Shown here: positions 24,413 through 33,510 of the stretch, in pieces | Position numbering within the stretch: the stretch's first letter is position 1 | How the letters are laid out: the number at the start of each line of letters is the position of its first letter | Assembly: GCA_039184335.1 (NCBI GenBank) | Contig: JBCDBD010000035.1 | Location: 1-38,231 of the forward strand | Source: JBCDBD01 sp039184335 | GTDB taxonomy: Bacteria; Bacteroidota; Bacteroidia; Flavobacteriales; Flavobacteriaceae | Length of the DNA: 38,231 nt | Direction of reading: 5' to 3' | Notes under the pieces: generated by a model | What the model was told of the DNA's origin: nothing | The model's input: only the letters and a program-made list of their open reading frames with translations | Database searches by the model: none | Translations under genes and position numbers: made by a program

Positions 24413-25411
24413 ATGAAAAAAATCACAAAGGAGGTCTACCTAAAATGGTACGAAGACATGTTGTTCTGGAGAAAGTTCGAGGACAAGCTAGCGGCAGTGT
24501 ACATTCAGCAAAAAGTTCGGGGATTTCTCCATTTATATAACGGCCAAGAAGCGGTGTTGGCGGGTTCATTGCATGCGATGGACTTGACCAAGGACCGCAT
24601 GATCACAGCCTACAGGAACCATGTACAACCAATAGGTATGGGGGTTGACCCCAGAAAGGTAATGGCCGAACTGTACGGTAGGGTCACAGGTACCTCAAAA
24701 GGAATGGGCGGATCGATGCACATCTTTTCAAAAGAACATCGGTTTTATGGGGGCCACGGTATTGTGGGGGGGCAAATTCCCCTAGGTGCAGGTCTGGCAT
24801 TTGCAGACAAATACTTCAAGCGAGATGCTGTTACCCTTTGTTATATGGGCGATGGTGCCGTACGGCAGGGATCGCTGCACGAGACCTTCAATTTGGCAAT
24901 GCTCTGGCAATTGCCCGTGGTTTTTATCTGTGAGAACAACGGTTATGCGATGGGTACCTCAGTGGCCCGTACCTCATATTCGACCGAAATCTGGAAATTG
25001 GGCCTCGGGTATGAAATGCCCTGTACCGATGTTGACGGTATGGATCCCGCCAATGTGGCCAAAGAGGTGGATCTTGCGATTGAACGTGCCCGAACCGGTG
25101 GAGGACCTACCTTCTTAGAAATGAAGACCTATCGCTATCGAGGACATTCCATGTCAGATGCGCAGCACTACCGCACCAAAGAAGAGGTCGAAGAGTATAA
25201 AAAGATCGATCCGATCACCCAAGTGAAAGATGTGATATTGGAAAAGGGCTATGCGACCGAAGACGAGCTCAAGGTGGTCGATCAAAGGGTAAAGGATTTG
25301 GTGGCTGAATGTGAAAAATTCGCAGAAGAATCTGATTACCCCCCCGTACAACAATTGTACGATATGGTCTATGAGCAGGAAAATTATCCATTTTTACAAC
25401 ATAAACTATAA
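24413..25411 (+). CDS. pdhA: Pyruvate dehydrogenase E1 component, alpha subunit
   Basis: 332 residues, usual for E1 alpha. Marks: RGFLHLYNGQEAVLAG, MITAYRNHVQPIGMG, KGMGGSMHIF, FYGGHGIVGGQIPLGAGLAF, the thiamine-diphosphate motif GDGAVRQGSLHETFN...ENN (146-176), and YRYRGHSMSDAQHYRTKEEV. With E1 beta it decarboxylates pyruvate and transfers the acetyl group to the lipoyl arm of E2. The E2 gene follows after 4 bases. E1 beta is not in the window; in Flavobacteria it often lies elsewhere, and the motifs fit pyruvate better than branched-chain substrates. Confidence 0.95.
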   Translation: MKKITKEVYLKWYEDMLFWRKFEDKLAAVYIQQKVRGFLHLYNGQEAVLAGSLHAMDLTKDRMITAYRNHVQPIGMGVDPRKVMAELYGRVTGTSKGMGGSMHIFSKEHRFYGGHGIVGGQIPLGAGLAFADKYFKRDAVTLCYMGDGAVRQGSLHETFNLAMLWQLPVVFICENNGYAMGTSVARTSYSTEIWKLGLGYEMPCTDVDGMDPANVAKEVDLAIERARTGGGPTFLEMKTYRYRGHSMSDAQHYRTKEEVEEYKKIDPITQVKDVILEKGYATEDELKVVDQRVKDLVAECEKFAEESDYPPVQQLYDMVYEQENYPFLQHKL

Positions 25412-25415
25412 GTAA

Positions 25416-27077
25416 ATGGCAGAAGTGATCAACATGCCCCGGTTGAGTGACACCATGGAAGAAGGTACCGTGGCAAAATGGCTCAAGAAAGTGGGAGACA
25501 AGGTAGAAGAAGGTGATATTCTTGCCGAGATCGAGACCGATAAGGCAACCATGGAGTTTGAATCTTTTCATGAAGGCACACTCTTGCATATTGGCATTGA
25601 AGAAGGTGATGGGGCACCTGTAGATTCACTATTGGCCATCATAGGTGAGGATGGGGAAGACATTTCACCACTGTTAAGTGGTAGTCTATCAGAAGCACCC
25701 CCGTCTGAAGTGCCACAGACAGAAACACCGGCAGCTGCTGAAGTTCCTGCTGCGCAACAGGTTACAGCCGCCATGGCTGTGCCGGCAGGTGTTGAGATTG
25801 TTAAAATGCCCCGATTGAGCGATACGATGGAAGAAGGTACCGTTGCTTCATGGCTCAAAAAAGTGGGCGATGAAGTAGAAGAAGGTGATATTCTTGCCGA
25901 AATCGAGACCGATAAGGCAACCATGGAGTTTGAATCGTTCTATTCGGGCACGCTCTTGCATATTGGTATTCAAGAAGGGGAGTCTGCACCCGTTGATGAA
26001 GTATTGGCCGTTATTGGTCCGGCAGGCACCGATGTAGCCGCAGTATTGAGCACGCAATCCAATGGAGCGGTAGCAGCACCAGAAAAAATGGAAGGCACAG
26101 AAATAACAGCGGCACCTTCCACTACAGCAAAAGAAGCCGATACAACAGCTGTAGCTGCTCCCGCAAGTCAAAACGGACGTATTTTCGCATCGCCATTGGC
26201 CAAAAGGATTGCCTCTGAGAAAGGCATTGACTTGGCCTCGGTTACTGGTTCAGGTGACCATGGACGAATAGTGAAAAGGGATGTTGAGCATTACGAACCT
26301 GCAGCAAAGGTAGCCCCAACTGTGGCTGTCGAGGCAGTCGCGTCACCCACGACAGCGGTAGCCCCTAGCACTCCAATAAACCTGCCGGTAGGCCAGGAAA
26401 GCAGCGAAGAGATCAAAAATTCACAGATGCGCAAGGTGATTGCCAAGCGTTTGAGTGAATCGAAATTTACTGCACCACACTACTATTTGACCATTGAGGT
26501 CGATATGGACAATGCCAAGGCCTCACGGGCACAGATCAACAACCTGCCTGATACTAAGGTATCGTTCAACGATATGGTATTGAAGGCCTGTGCGATGGCT
26601 CTGAAAAAACATCCCCAAGTGAACACCACTTGGAACGGCGATACCACAAGATACAACCACCACATACATATTGGTGTGGCCGTGGCAGTAGATGACGGAC
26701 TGGTGGTGCCGGTACTCAAATTTGCCGATCAAATGGGCTTGACCCAAATAGGGGCATCTGTCAAGGATTTGGCGGGCAGGGCGCGGAACAAAAAAATCAA
26801 GCCCGATGAGATGGAAGGCAGCACCTTTACGGTCTCAAATTTGGGCATGTTCGGTATTTTGGAATTTACCTCAATCATCAACCAACCCAACTCCGCTATT
26901 CTTTCCGTAGGGGCCATCGTGGAAAAACCTGTGGTCAAAAATGGCGAAATCGTCATTGGAAGTACCATGAAGATCACATTGGCCAATGATCACAGAACGG
27001 TCGATGGCGCCACGGGTGCGCAATTTCTGCAAACCTTGCGGGCTTATTTGGAAAATCCGGTGACCATGCTGGCATAG
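25416..27077 (+). CDS. pdhC: Dihydrolipoyl acetyltransferase, pyruvate dehydrogenase E2
   Basis: 553 residues. Two lipoyl domains, with lipoylation Lys 43 and Lys 167 each in EIETDKATMEFESF; they are nearly identical in protein and DNA, showing recent duplication or conversion. Ala/Pro/Thr-rich linkers follow, then the peripheral-subunit-binding domain (about 256-292, FASPLAKRIASEKGIDL, GSGDHGRIVKRDV) and the acetyltransferase domain with SKFTAPHYYLTIEVDMDNA, FTVSNLGMFGI and catalytic DHRTVDG (His 526, Asp 530). It forms the core of the complex and hands the acetyl group to CoA. Translation is likely coupled to pdhA; a terminator follows. Confidence 0.96.
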   Translation: MAEVINMPRLSDTMEEGTVAKWLKKVGDKVEEGDILAEIETDKATMEFESFHEGTLLHIGIEEGDGAPVDSLLAIIGEDGEDISPLLSGSLSEAPPSEVPQTETPAAAEVPAAQQVTAAMAVPAGVEIVKMPRLSDTMEEGTVASWLKKVGDEVEEGDILAEIETDKATMEFESFYSGTLLHIGIQEGESAPVDEVLAVIGPAGTDVAAVLSTQSNGAVAAPEKMEGTEITAAPSTTAKEADTTAVAAPASQNGRIFASPLAKRIASEKGIDLASVTGSGDHGRIVKRDVEHYEPAAKVAPTVAVEAVASPTTAVAPSTPINLPVGQESSEEIKNSQMRKVIAKRLSESKFTAPHYYLTIEVDMDNAKASRAQINNLPDTKVSFNDMVLKACAMALKKHPQVNTTWNGDTTRYNHHIHIGVAVAVDDGLVVPVLKFADQMGLTQIGASVKDLAGRARNKKIKPDEMEGSTFTVSNLGMFGILEFTSIINQPNSAILSVGAIVEKPVVKNGEIVIGSTMKITLANDHRTVDGATGAQFLQTLRAYLENPVTMLA

Positions 27078-27101
27078 GCATATGTAAAATAGACAGTTAA
27101 G

Positions 27102-27129
27102 AAAGCATCCAGAACAGGATGCTTTTTTT
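27102..27129 (+). terminator. Terminator after pdhC
   Basis: AAAGCATCC (27102-27110) pairs with GGATGCTTT (27117-27125) around AGAACA, followed by more T. Confidence 0.85.
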
Positions 27130-27159
27130 ATCTTTAGTCTTGATCATAACCGTTTTGCG

Positions 27160-28176
27160 ATGAATAGGATTTGGGGGCTATTAGGCCTACTCTTGTTTTG
27201 GGGCTGTGGTACCCAACAACCGACCACTGCACCGTCAACTCCCGTACCTCAAGGGCCCGAAGGGGTCAAGGGGAAAATTGTGATGGGCGGCGATGGGGGT
27301 ACCGTATCGGGTTTTTCGGCTGTCAAAGAAGTGGAACAAATCATGAATTATCTGGCCTCTGACGAATTGGAAGGACGTGATTCTGGGAGTAAGGGTATTG
27401 AGAAGGCAGCGCAGTTTATTGAGAACCATTTTACCAGCAGTGGCGTTGTGCCTTATTTTGAGACATACCGGGACACCCTTGCCCATGTCAAGCCCATATC
27501 ATATAATATTGTGGGCTGGGTGCCGGGCAATGATCCCCAATTAAAAGAAGAGTATATTTTGATTGGGGCGCATTACGACCATATCGGCATTGTAGCGGCA
27601 GTGTACAGCGATGCCATCGCCAATGGGGCCAATGATAATGCTTCGGGTACCGCCACTGTATTGGAATTGGCCCGGTATTTTGGTAAAAATCGGACAAACA
27701 GGCGCAGTTTGGTTTTTGCCCTTTTTAGCGCTGAGGAGCGGGGGTTGTTGGGTTCTAAGCATTTGGCCAAGAAACTAAAGCAGCAGCAGTTGAACCTGTA
27801 TACCATGCTTAATTTTGAAATGACGGGTGTGCCCATGGCCCACGAAAGCTATCTGTTGTACATTACAGGCTATCAATTGTCGAACCTAGCCGAGGTGAGC
27901 AATGCGTATGCCCAAGAAAAGTTGATTGGGTACTTACCTGCCTCTAAAACCTACCAGCTCTTTAAAAGGTCTGATAATTATCCATTCCATAAAGAATTTG
28001 GGGTGCCCTCGCATACCTACTGTAGCTTTGATTTTACCAATTATGAGTATTACCACAAGCCCGGCGATGAAGTAGGTGAGCTTGATTTAGACTATATGAC
28101 CAAGGTCATCAATAAGATGATACCGGTGGTAGTAGGCATTAGTAACGCTCCCGAGCAAGAAGTTGAGATGAATTGA
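27160..28176 (+). CDS. M28-family metallopeptidase lipoprotein
   Basis: 338 residues. The signal ends in a lipobox-like LFWGC (Cys 16). After a Pro/Thr-rich linker, the domain starts VEQIMNYLASDELEGRDSGS, typical of M28 peptidases. Zinc-site motifs: GAHYDHIG (first His/Asp), NGANDNASGTATVLELAR (bridging Asp), FALFSAEERGLLGSKHLAKK (catalytic Glu-Glu), ending in the HEFGVPSHTYCSFDF and YYHKPGDEV stretch that supplies the last His. Probably an aminopeptidase acting on peptides outside the inner membrane. It stands alone after the pdhC terminator. Confidence 0.93.
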   Translation: MNRIWGLLGLLLFWGCGTQQPTTAPSTPVPQGPEGVKGKIVMGGDGGTVSGFSAVKEVEQIMNYLASDELEGRDSGSKGIEKAAQFIENHFTSSGVVPYFETYRDTLAHVKPISYNIVGWVPGNDPQLKEEYILIGAHYDHIGIVAAVYSDAIANGANDNASGTATVLELARYFGKNRTNRRSLVFALFSAEERGLLGSKHLAKKLKQQQLNLYTMLNFEMTGVPMAHESYLLYITGYQLSNLAEVSNAYAQEKLIGYLPASKTYQLFKRSDNYPFHKEFGVPSHTYCSFDFTNYEYYHKPGDEVGELDLDYMTKVINKMIPVVVGISNAPEQEVEMN

Positions 28177-28336
28177 GATTGCTGTTGTTTCAGACCTCAG
28201 TATATCAGGCGACAAGATGATTGATCATGGCTTTCACCATAACCTATGCCCCTGGGTACAGTGTTTGTTTTTCAACATGCCATCAGATGGGCCAGCAGGT
28301 AAAGATTAATCAAGAACGATGATTTAATAGAAGTAT

Positions 28337-29014
28337 ATGGCAAACATTATTATTACCGGCACAAGTAGGGGCATTGGTTTTGAGTTGGCACAATTGCTGG
28401 CTGATGAAGACCATAAAGTGTTGGCACTTTCTAGAAACCCCCAGCCGATTTTGGCCCTGCAACATGCTAATATTGCCACCTTTCCGTTTGACCTGTCACT
28501 GACGACCGATTACGAAAAGGTGAGTGGGTTCATTGCGGAATGGAGCCAGGTCGATGTGCTCATCAACAATGCGGGTAGCCTTTTGAACAAACCTTTTTTG
28601 GAGACTACTGCAGCGGAATTTGAGGCGGTATACCGGGTCAATGTTTTTGGGGTAGCCGAATTGACCAAGGCGGTACTCCCAAAAATGGGGAAAGATGGCC
28701 ATGTGGTGACCATCAGCTCTATGGGTGGGGTACAGGGCAGCGTGAAATTCCCGGGGCTATCAGCCTATAGTTCGAGCAAAGGGGCGGTGATTACCTTAAC
28801 GGAACTATGGGCCGAGGAGTTTAAGGAAACAGGTCCTTCATTCAATGTACTCGCCATTGGTGCCGTTCAGACCGAAATGCTGGCGGAGGCTTTTCCAGGT
28901 TATCAAGCACCTTTGACAGCTTTGGAAATGGCCAGATACATTAAGGGGTTTGCCTTAAACGCGCATCAGTTTTATAATGGTAAACTGTTGCAAGTAAGCA
29001 GTAGTACCCCCTAA
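28337..29014 (+). CDS. Short-chain dehydrogenase/reductase (SDR)
   Basis: 225 residues. The cofactor motif TGTSRGIG (7-14), LINNAGSL and catalytic Ser, Tyr, Lys in VTISSMGGVQGS...LSAYSSSKGAVITL define a classical SDR. The C-terminal segment after AIGAVQTEMLAEAFPG is short, so the substrate loop is small and the substrate cannot be named. Start at ATG 28337 gives the cofactor motif at the usual place. It converges on the DUF1028 gene with 7 bases between and no visible terminator. Confidence 0.93.
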   Translation: MANIIITGTSRGIGFELAQLLADEDHKVLALSRNPQPILALQHANIATFPFDLSLTTDYEKVSGFIAEWSQVDVLINNAGSLLNKPFLETTAAEFEAVYRVNVFGVAELTKAVLPKMGKDGHVVTISSMGGVQGSVKFPGLSAYSSSKGAVITLTELWAEEFKETGPSFNVLAIGAVQTEMLAEAFPGYQAPLTALEMARYIKGFALNAHQFYNGKLLQVSSSTP

Positions 29015-29021
29015 TCTTTTT

Positions 29022-30254
29022 CTAGGCTTTGATCTTGGCGAGTAATTGTTGTGCTTCAACGTTTTGGGCATCCAATTGTAACGCCTTTTTCAAATGCGCA
29101 AGGGCTTTGTCCATTTCGTTTTCACGGTAAAGGCTTCGTGCCAATAAAAAAATGAGGTAAGAAGACTCCACCCCCTTTTGAAGGAGTGCTTCCCCCAATG
29201 CAATGACATCGGGTTCGCGGCCTAAATTGCCCAATAGGCCCATGGCACTCTCCCAATCCCTGATGGTAAAGGAATCGGATCGAATGATGGATTTCATTTC
29301 AGGATGGTCTTTGAGCACATAAAAAGCGGGCAGGTATACCTCCCAATTTGGATTTTCAGCAAGGCCCTTCTGTATCCAAGTTACCGCTGCATTTTCATTG
29401 CCCATGATAATATGGGCACGTGCGATTTTAGGATACATTCCCGTCCAACCCTCAAGCATGGGAGCCGCTTCGCCCAGTTTTTGTATTGCCCGTTGCAGAT
29501 TGCCCGCTCTTTGGGCATACAAAGCTTGGTTGAGCCGTATTCTACCATAGTGGTAGTCCATCAATTGCCTTAAATCTTTTAAAGGGGTTTGGGAATGGTC
29601 GACACGAAGGTCAATTTGATCGTACCATGCATTGTTCGTGCCCTTGACCACGACCGCTGCAGATTGTTTGCCTGAAATTTGCCCACCTGCTTGTTGTCCG
29701 GCAGTCAAGCTGTGCAAGAGGCGTTCGGCCAAGGACCCCTTTGAGTTTTCATAGGCGGTGGCCATGGCCTCAAGCACACCTTGGGCCAGTTGGTTGCCCA
29801 TTACCACAAAATGATGGCCCAATCGGGCCTGGGCCTCCCCTTTCCAGTATTTTAGGGCCTCCCCCGTAAAGGCATGGCCATTGCCTTTGGCATCGATACC
29901 GGCAACTTGTCGGTAGTGGGCCCCAGGGTCATTGCGTTTTACTTCTAAAAGGGCTGTTTCAATGGTTTTGCCCTGTTTTAGTTTTTCAAAACCTTGGAGG
30001 GCATAGTTGGGTTCGGTTTCTGCAATGACCGAAAATGCCCCAAGGCCCGGTCGGATGTAAATGGTCGAATTACCGACATAAATATTGTTGGTTGCCACAG
30101 CGATTCCCCATTCTTCGGTATTTTCATCATAGGCCACAATGGAAAAGGTAGCGTTGATGTTTTTGTCGGCCAGCAAGCTGGGCAGGTTTTGTGAATGGAT
30201 CGGAATGGCTGACATGGCCAAAAGGGCAATTGTCAGAAAGGCGTGGCGTTTCAT
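29022..30254 (-). CDS. DUF1028 protein with C-terminal tetratricopeptide-like repeats
   Basis: 410 residues. A signal peptide (MKRHAFLTIALLAMSAIPIHSQ) indicates export. The DUF1028 (Ntn-hydrolase-like) domain follows at about 30-225: ATFSIVAYDENTEEWGIAVAT, GLGAFSVIAETEPNYALQGF, DPGAHYRQVAGIDAKGNGHAFTG, FVVMGNQLAQGVLEAM and GGQISGKQSAAVVVKG. From about 235, helical repeat units (RIRLNQALYAQRAGNLQRAI, NEMDKALAHLKKALQLDAQN) form a TPR-like tail. The domain is related to proteasome-type hydrolases, but its substrate is unknown. Confidence 0.9.
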   Translation of the reverse strand: MKRHAFLTIALLAMSAIPIHSQNLPSLLADKNINATFSIVAYDENTEEWGIAVATNNIYVGNSTIYIRPGLGAFSVIAETEPNYALQGFEKLKQGKTIETALLEVKRNDPGAHYRQVAGIDAKGNGHAFTGEALKYWKGEAQARLGHHFVVMGNQLAQGVLEAMATAYENSKGSLAERLLHSLTAGQQAGGQISGKQSAAVVVKGTNNAWYDQIDLRVDHSQTPLKDLRQLMDYHYGRIRLNQALYAQRAGNLQRAIQKLGEAAPMLEGWTGMYPKIARAHIIMGNENAAVTWIQKGLAENPNWEVYLPAFYVLKDHPEMKSIIRSDSFTIRDWESAMGLLGNLGREPDVIALGEALLQKGVESSYLIFLLARSLYRENEMDKALAHLKKALQLDAQNVEAQQLLAKIKA

Positions 30255-30365
30255 GGGATAATGTTTGTCGATTGTAGGTAAAAGATAGCGGTCTTGCCCT
30301 TTTGTTACGCCATGGGGGTTGAAATGTATTCCGTAATGGCTTTGGGCACGTTGCAGGCGTATGTT

Positions 30366-31187
30366 TTATTGCACTTTGACCAGCATTTCATGGATTGCCC
30401 CAATGACCAAATTGGGTTCGTCCAATTGAATGAAGTGCCCACTTTTTGAAGTTGAAATGATTTTTGTTTGGGGTACTTTTTTCTGAAACTCCCGATACAG
30501 TCTTTTTTGAATTTCAATCAATTTTTTTTCAGAGGGGTCGTTTTCATCAATGCTGTTCGATTCGAGCAATGTGATTGGAATAGTTGTCTCCATGGCAAAT
30601 GTTTGCAATAAGGAATCATGTTGGTTGTAGGCGTTGACCTCCATTTGAAATCCTTTGGGGATTCGTTTTATTTGTGCTGAAAGCAAGCTATCTTCTTCTT
30701 GTAGTTCTTTTTCCGTTCGTGTTTTTCGATATTCTTCATGGAGAAACTCGCTGCCTGGGTCTATTAATATGATTCCTATCACGTTTTCTGGATAGCGATG
30801 CAGGTAATACCGTGCTACATAACCACCCATTGAATGCCCCACTAAAATCAGGGGCATGTCAATGCTCTCTTCTTTTTCCAAAAGTTCTTGTAGTTCCTCT
30901 GTAATATTTTCAAGTGTTCTTGGCGTGTCGATCAGTTCCGATTTACCAAGTCCGAATTTGTCATATGAAATGGTTTTTGTGGTCTTGCAGATTACTTGTT
31001 GTACAGGCTTAAAATCCTTTAATCCACTTCCACCACCACTGAGAAATACCACGACAGGCTCGCCTTTTCCCCAAGTCAGTACATGCTGTTGCTTGCCCCT
31101 TATTTTAACGAAGTGATAATGGGGTTCGTTGGAACACGAACTGAAAATGAGAAACACTAAGAGAGGCAGTAGTACAGTATGGTGCAT
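30366..31187 (-). CDS. Alpha/beta-hydrolase lipoprotein
   Basis: From ATG 31187 the product starts MHHTVLLPLLVFLIFSSC, a lipoprotein signal; longer upstream readings spoil it, so this start is preferred (273 residues). The alpha/beta hydrolase fold shows VVVFLSGGGSGLKDF (oxyanion region), ISYDKFGLGKSE, the nucleophile elbow LVGHSMGGYVARYY, and catalytic His in SKSGHFIQLDEP. It could be an esterase or lipase of the cell envelope. It follows the ABM-domain gene by 10 bases and is probably in one transcript with it. The substrate is not known. Confidence 0.9.
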   Translation of the reverse strand: MHHTVLLPLLVFLIFSSCSNEPHYHFVKIRGKQQHVLTWGKGEPVVVFLSGGGSGLKDFKPVQQVICKTTKTISYDKFGLGKSELIDTPRTLENITEELQELLEKEESIDMPLILVGHSMGGYVARYYLHRYPENVIGIILIDPGSEFLHEEYRKTRTEKELQEEDSLLSAQIKRIPKGFQMEVNAYNQHDSLLQTFAMETTIPITLLESNSIDENDPSEKKLIEIQKRLYREFQKKVPQTKIISTSKSGHFIQLDEPNLVIGAIHEMLVKVQ

Positions 31188-31197
31188 TTTTTGAAAA

Positions 31198-31518
31198 TTA
31201 TGACCGTGTGGGGCATTCTTCTGCAAATACGTCAAAATGCGTGACAGTTTCCGGGAAATTCAAAAGAAAATGCTTGTCTTCTGGATAATATTTTGCCTTT
31301 TCGACCGCATCTCCGGCAAAATTTTTGATGGCTTCCATATGTTCCCAAAAGGTAATCAGCTCAAAATAAGCGCAGTCTCCATCCACCCGCTTTAAAAAGA
31401 TCAACTTGACGAATCCTTCCGTGGCTTCGTAATCGGGCACCGCACGATTTTTCATAAATGCTGTATATGCTTCGGCATGTTCAATTTTTGTCTTTCCTTT
31501 CCAAATTCGTGCAATCAT
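31198..31518 (-). CDS. Antibiotic biosynthesis monooxygenase (ABM)-domain protein
   Basis: 106 residues forming one dimeric ferredoxin-like (ABM/DUF-type) domain: MIARIWKGKTKIEHAEAYTA, VPDYEATEGFVKLIFLKRV, AYFELITFWEHMEAIKNFAG and EKAKYYPEDKHFLLNFPE. Despite the family name, most such proteins have unproven activity; some bind haem or act on quinone-like molecules. It lies directly upstream of the hydrolase gene and may share its promoter. Confidence 0.88.
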   Translation of the reverse strand: MIARIWKGKTKIEHAEAYTAFMKNRAVPDYEATEGFVKLIFLKRVDGDCAYFELITFWEHMEAIKNFAGDAVEKAKYYPEDKHFLLNFPETVTHFDVFAEECPTRS

Positions 31519-31666
31519 TTTTTTGTAATTGGTGTATCGGTTGTTATTGGAACCAGGGTCAAGTAGCGAAATACGTCACAGAAAACCCAGTTCTCTAGAA
31601 GTACTTCATTTTAAAAGGATTGGGTCATGGGGTGCAATGGAGCAGAACCATTGCCGCCAACAAGCA

Positions 31667-32281
31667 TTAATCGCAGTCGGCATTACAGAAACTATAAGTA
31701 AAATTTTCCAGTGGGCCTAGATATGATCCTGCAATTCTTTCGTTGGTAATCGTTTCGATGACATAGTTCAGTTCAACAACAACTTCCCCAAGTAAAAGTT
31801 CCAATTGTGCATTTTGAATGATTCCTTCTTCGTTTAGGGTAGCGTGTTCGTAAGCGATGGTCTGTTGGGAAATCAGTTCATTTTTATCGTTGAAATGCAT
31901 CTCATTAAAAATTCTCAGTTCAAAGTCATTCTCAACGGAATCTCTATTGTAGGTATAAATTCCAGAAGATAGATCGTTTTTGCTTTCTTGAAAAACTATG
32001 GAAACTATGGTACTCGGATTGATTTTATATCCCCAAACTGAATTACAGCAAGGAGTGGTCAGTTCACCATCTATATCCCCATCAGTGATTACCATGGCAA
32101 ATGGATTTGGGTCTTGAATTCCAAATCCATTTGGGGTTTCAAATTGTTCACCTGTGTTTTCAATTCGATAACTGTTGCTGAGATTGAATTGAAATATGTT
32201 TTCGCTTTTATCATCGTTTTCTTCACACGATACTAAAAATATCGAGAACACCAATGCCACTGTTCTTATCCTTATATGCAT
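31667..32281 (-). CDS. Hypothetical lipoprotein
   Basis: ATG 32281, preceded by AAAGGGAG, gives MHIRIRTVALVFSIFLVSCE, a clear lipoprotein signal (Cys 19); a longer reading from 32344 would bury it. The remaining 185 residues are acidic and beta-rich, with a double cysteine (TTPCCNSVWGY) and a C-terminal pair (FCNADC). I do not recognise a family. It is not obviously linked to its neighbours, with about 150 bases on either side. Confidence 0.75.
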   Translation of the reverse strand: MHIRIRTVALVFSIFLVSCEENDDKSENIFQFNLSNSYRIENTGEQFETPNGFGIQDPNPFAMVITDGDIDGELTTPCCNSVWGYKINPSTIVSIVFQESKNDLSSGIYTYNRDSVENDFELRIFNEMHFNDKNELISQQTIAYEHATLNEEGIIQNAQLELLLGEVVVELNYVIETITNERIAGSYLGPLENFTYSFCNADCD

Positions 32282-32456
32282 CTCCCTTTTTGTTGGTTTC
32301 GGTTTCGTCCATGGTTCCGTAGCAATCTGGCAAAAAGTACGCATTTCTTGTACGGCATCAGCTTTTTGATTTGTTCTTAAGTTATCTTGAAGGTATGAAT
32401 TTTTTCGATTGGTAATTATAATTGATGATCGCCAGTGTTGTGCCCGCTGACTTGAT

Positions 32457-33203
32457 TCAGAATTTTAGGCTGGGCACTACTGCCACGAACAATGCAACCG
32501 AGAAGAAAACAGCGGACAAAAAATAGGCCAAGAACAAGCGTAGCATCACCGAGCCCTTCTTTTGCTCCATAAAGCATTGGACATATGCCCAGTAATTGTA
32601 CGATATTGAAGCTATCACTGCAATCAATACCGTGATATCCTCTTTTTTGGATACAACCCCAACCACCATAAAAAATGAGTAAAACAGGGCCTGTTGTCCG
32701 GTTATGAATGAATTGATAACGATATGTTCTAGATAGTTTTTTTTAAGGTCTAAAAACGCGATGTAAGACGCAAAGGAAAAAACAGGTATCATCAATAGGG
32801 TTGCGTAGGCATAATTATCGGATAACCAGTGTAGAATAGGTGATTTTTCAGCAAAAAAACCCTGTTCTTCCCCACGATCGGTATAGCCAGCGAGAAAATC
32901 ATCTATCAGTGTGGGGCTGTCAGACAGTTGGGAGACCAAAAAATATACCGTGGATAACGTCAGTACAAAGGCAATTGGTTTGACGTGTTTCTTTCTTTGC
33001 CCATCAAGAAACGCCCTAATGGAATGCCCTGGCCTAACAAACAGGCACTTGATGGTGTAAAAAAGTCCATGGTTTACCTGAAAAATACTGTCTGAAAGCT
33101 CTTCCAAGAAATTTTGTAGGGTTAATTTGTCGACTCGAATGTTTTGTCCGCATAGATTGCAAAATTGCCCTTCAAAATGATTTCCACAGTTTTTACATTC
33201 CAT
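32457..33203 (-). CDS. DUF3667-family membrane protein with zinc ribbon
   Basis: 248 residues. A zinc ribbon at the N-terminus (MECKNCGNHFEGQFCNLCGQ) leads into the DUF3667 core VDKLTLQNFLEELSDSIFQV, GLFYTIKCLFVRPGHSIRAFLDG and KHVKPIAFVLTLSTVYFLVS. Four or five membrane segments follow: about 78-92, 134-150, 160-180, 192-208 and 221-244. The family is common in Bacteroidota and has no known function; the zinc ribbon lies on the cytoplasmic side by charge. Confidence 0.88.
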   Translation of the reverse strand: MECKNCGNHFEGQFCNLCGQNIRVDKLTLQNFLEELSDSIFQVNHGLFYTIKCLFVRPGHSIRAFLDGQRKKHVKPIAFVLTLSTVYFLVSQLSDSPTLIDDFLAGYTDRGEEQGFFAEKSPILHWLSDNYAYATLLMIPVFSFASYIAFLDLKKNYLEHIVINSFITGQQALFYSFFMVVGVVSKKEDITVLIAVIASISYNYWAYVQCFMEQKKGSVMLRLFLAYFLSAVFFSVALFVAVVPSLKF

Positions 33204-33510
33204 TCGACCGGATCTTTTGTGTTACGTGCTGAATTTAATTAAAAATGGATGAAAAAAGTATACCTGCAGAAAACAACAGCAGATATTCGTAAAGTGTACC
33301 TGTGGTATTTTCAATATTAAGGGGCTTGAATATAAGAATGAAAACGTAGCAGGGCACTCTAACATGGAAAATCCAAAAATAGCTGTTCAAGATTATGTCC
33401 AATTAGATATTAAATGAATGCTGGCCCTGCTTGCCGGCGAAGCAGCTATAAATCATAACCCTTGTTAGAACCTGTCGCATTACAGCTAAGAAATTCCAAC
33501 TAGCCAATAA
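33204..33510. other. Intergenic region without a supported gene
   Basis: About 307 bases of AT-rich DNA. It includes a 17-codon plus-strand frame at 33364-33417 (MENPKIAVQDYVQLDIK), too short to support, and a GCCCTGCTTGCCGGC stretch. Nothing else is recognised. Confidence 0.5.

Noticed and set aside
24413..27077. Missing pyruvate dehydrogenase E1 beta gene as evidence of a broken operon
   Set aside because: In Flavobacteria the E1 beta gene is often encoded elsewhere, so its absence between or after pdhA and pdhC is normal.
33364..33417. Small plus-strand frame of 17 codons
   Set aside because: Too short, no ribosome-binding context or homology that I can support; could be a chance frame or a tiny gene remnant.
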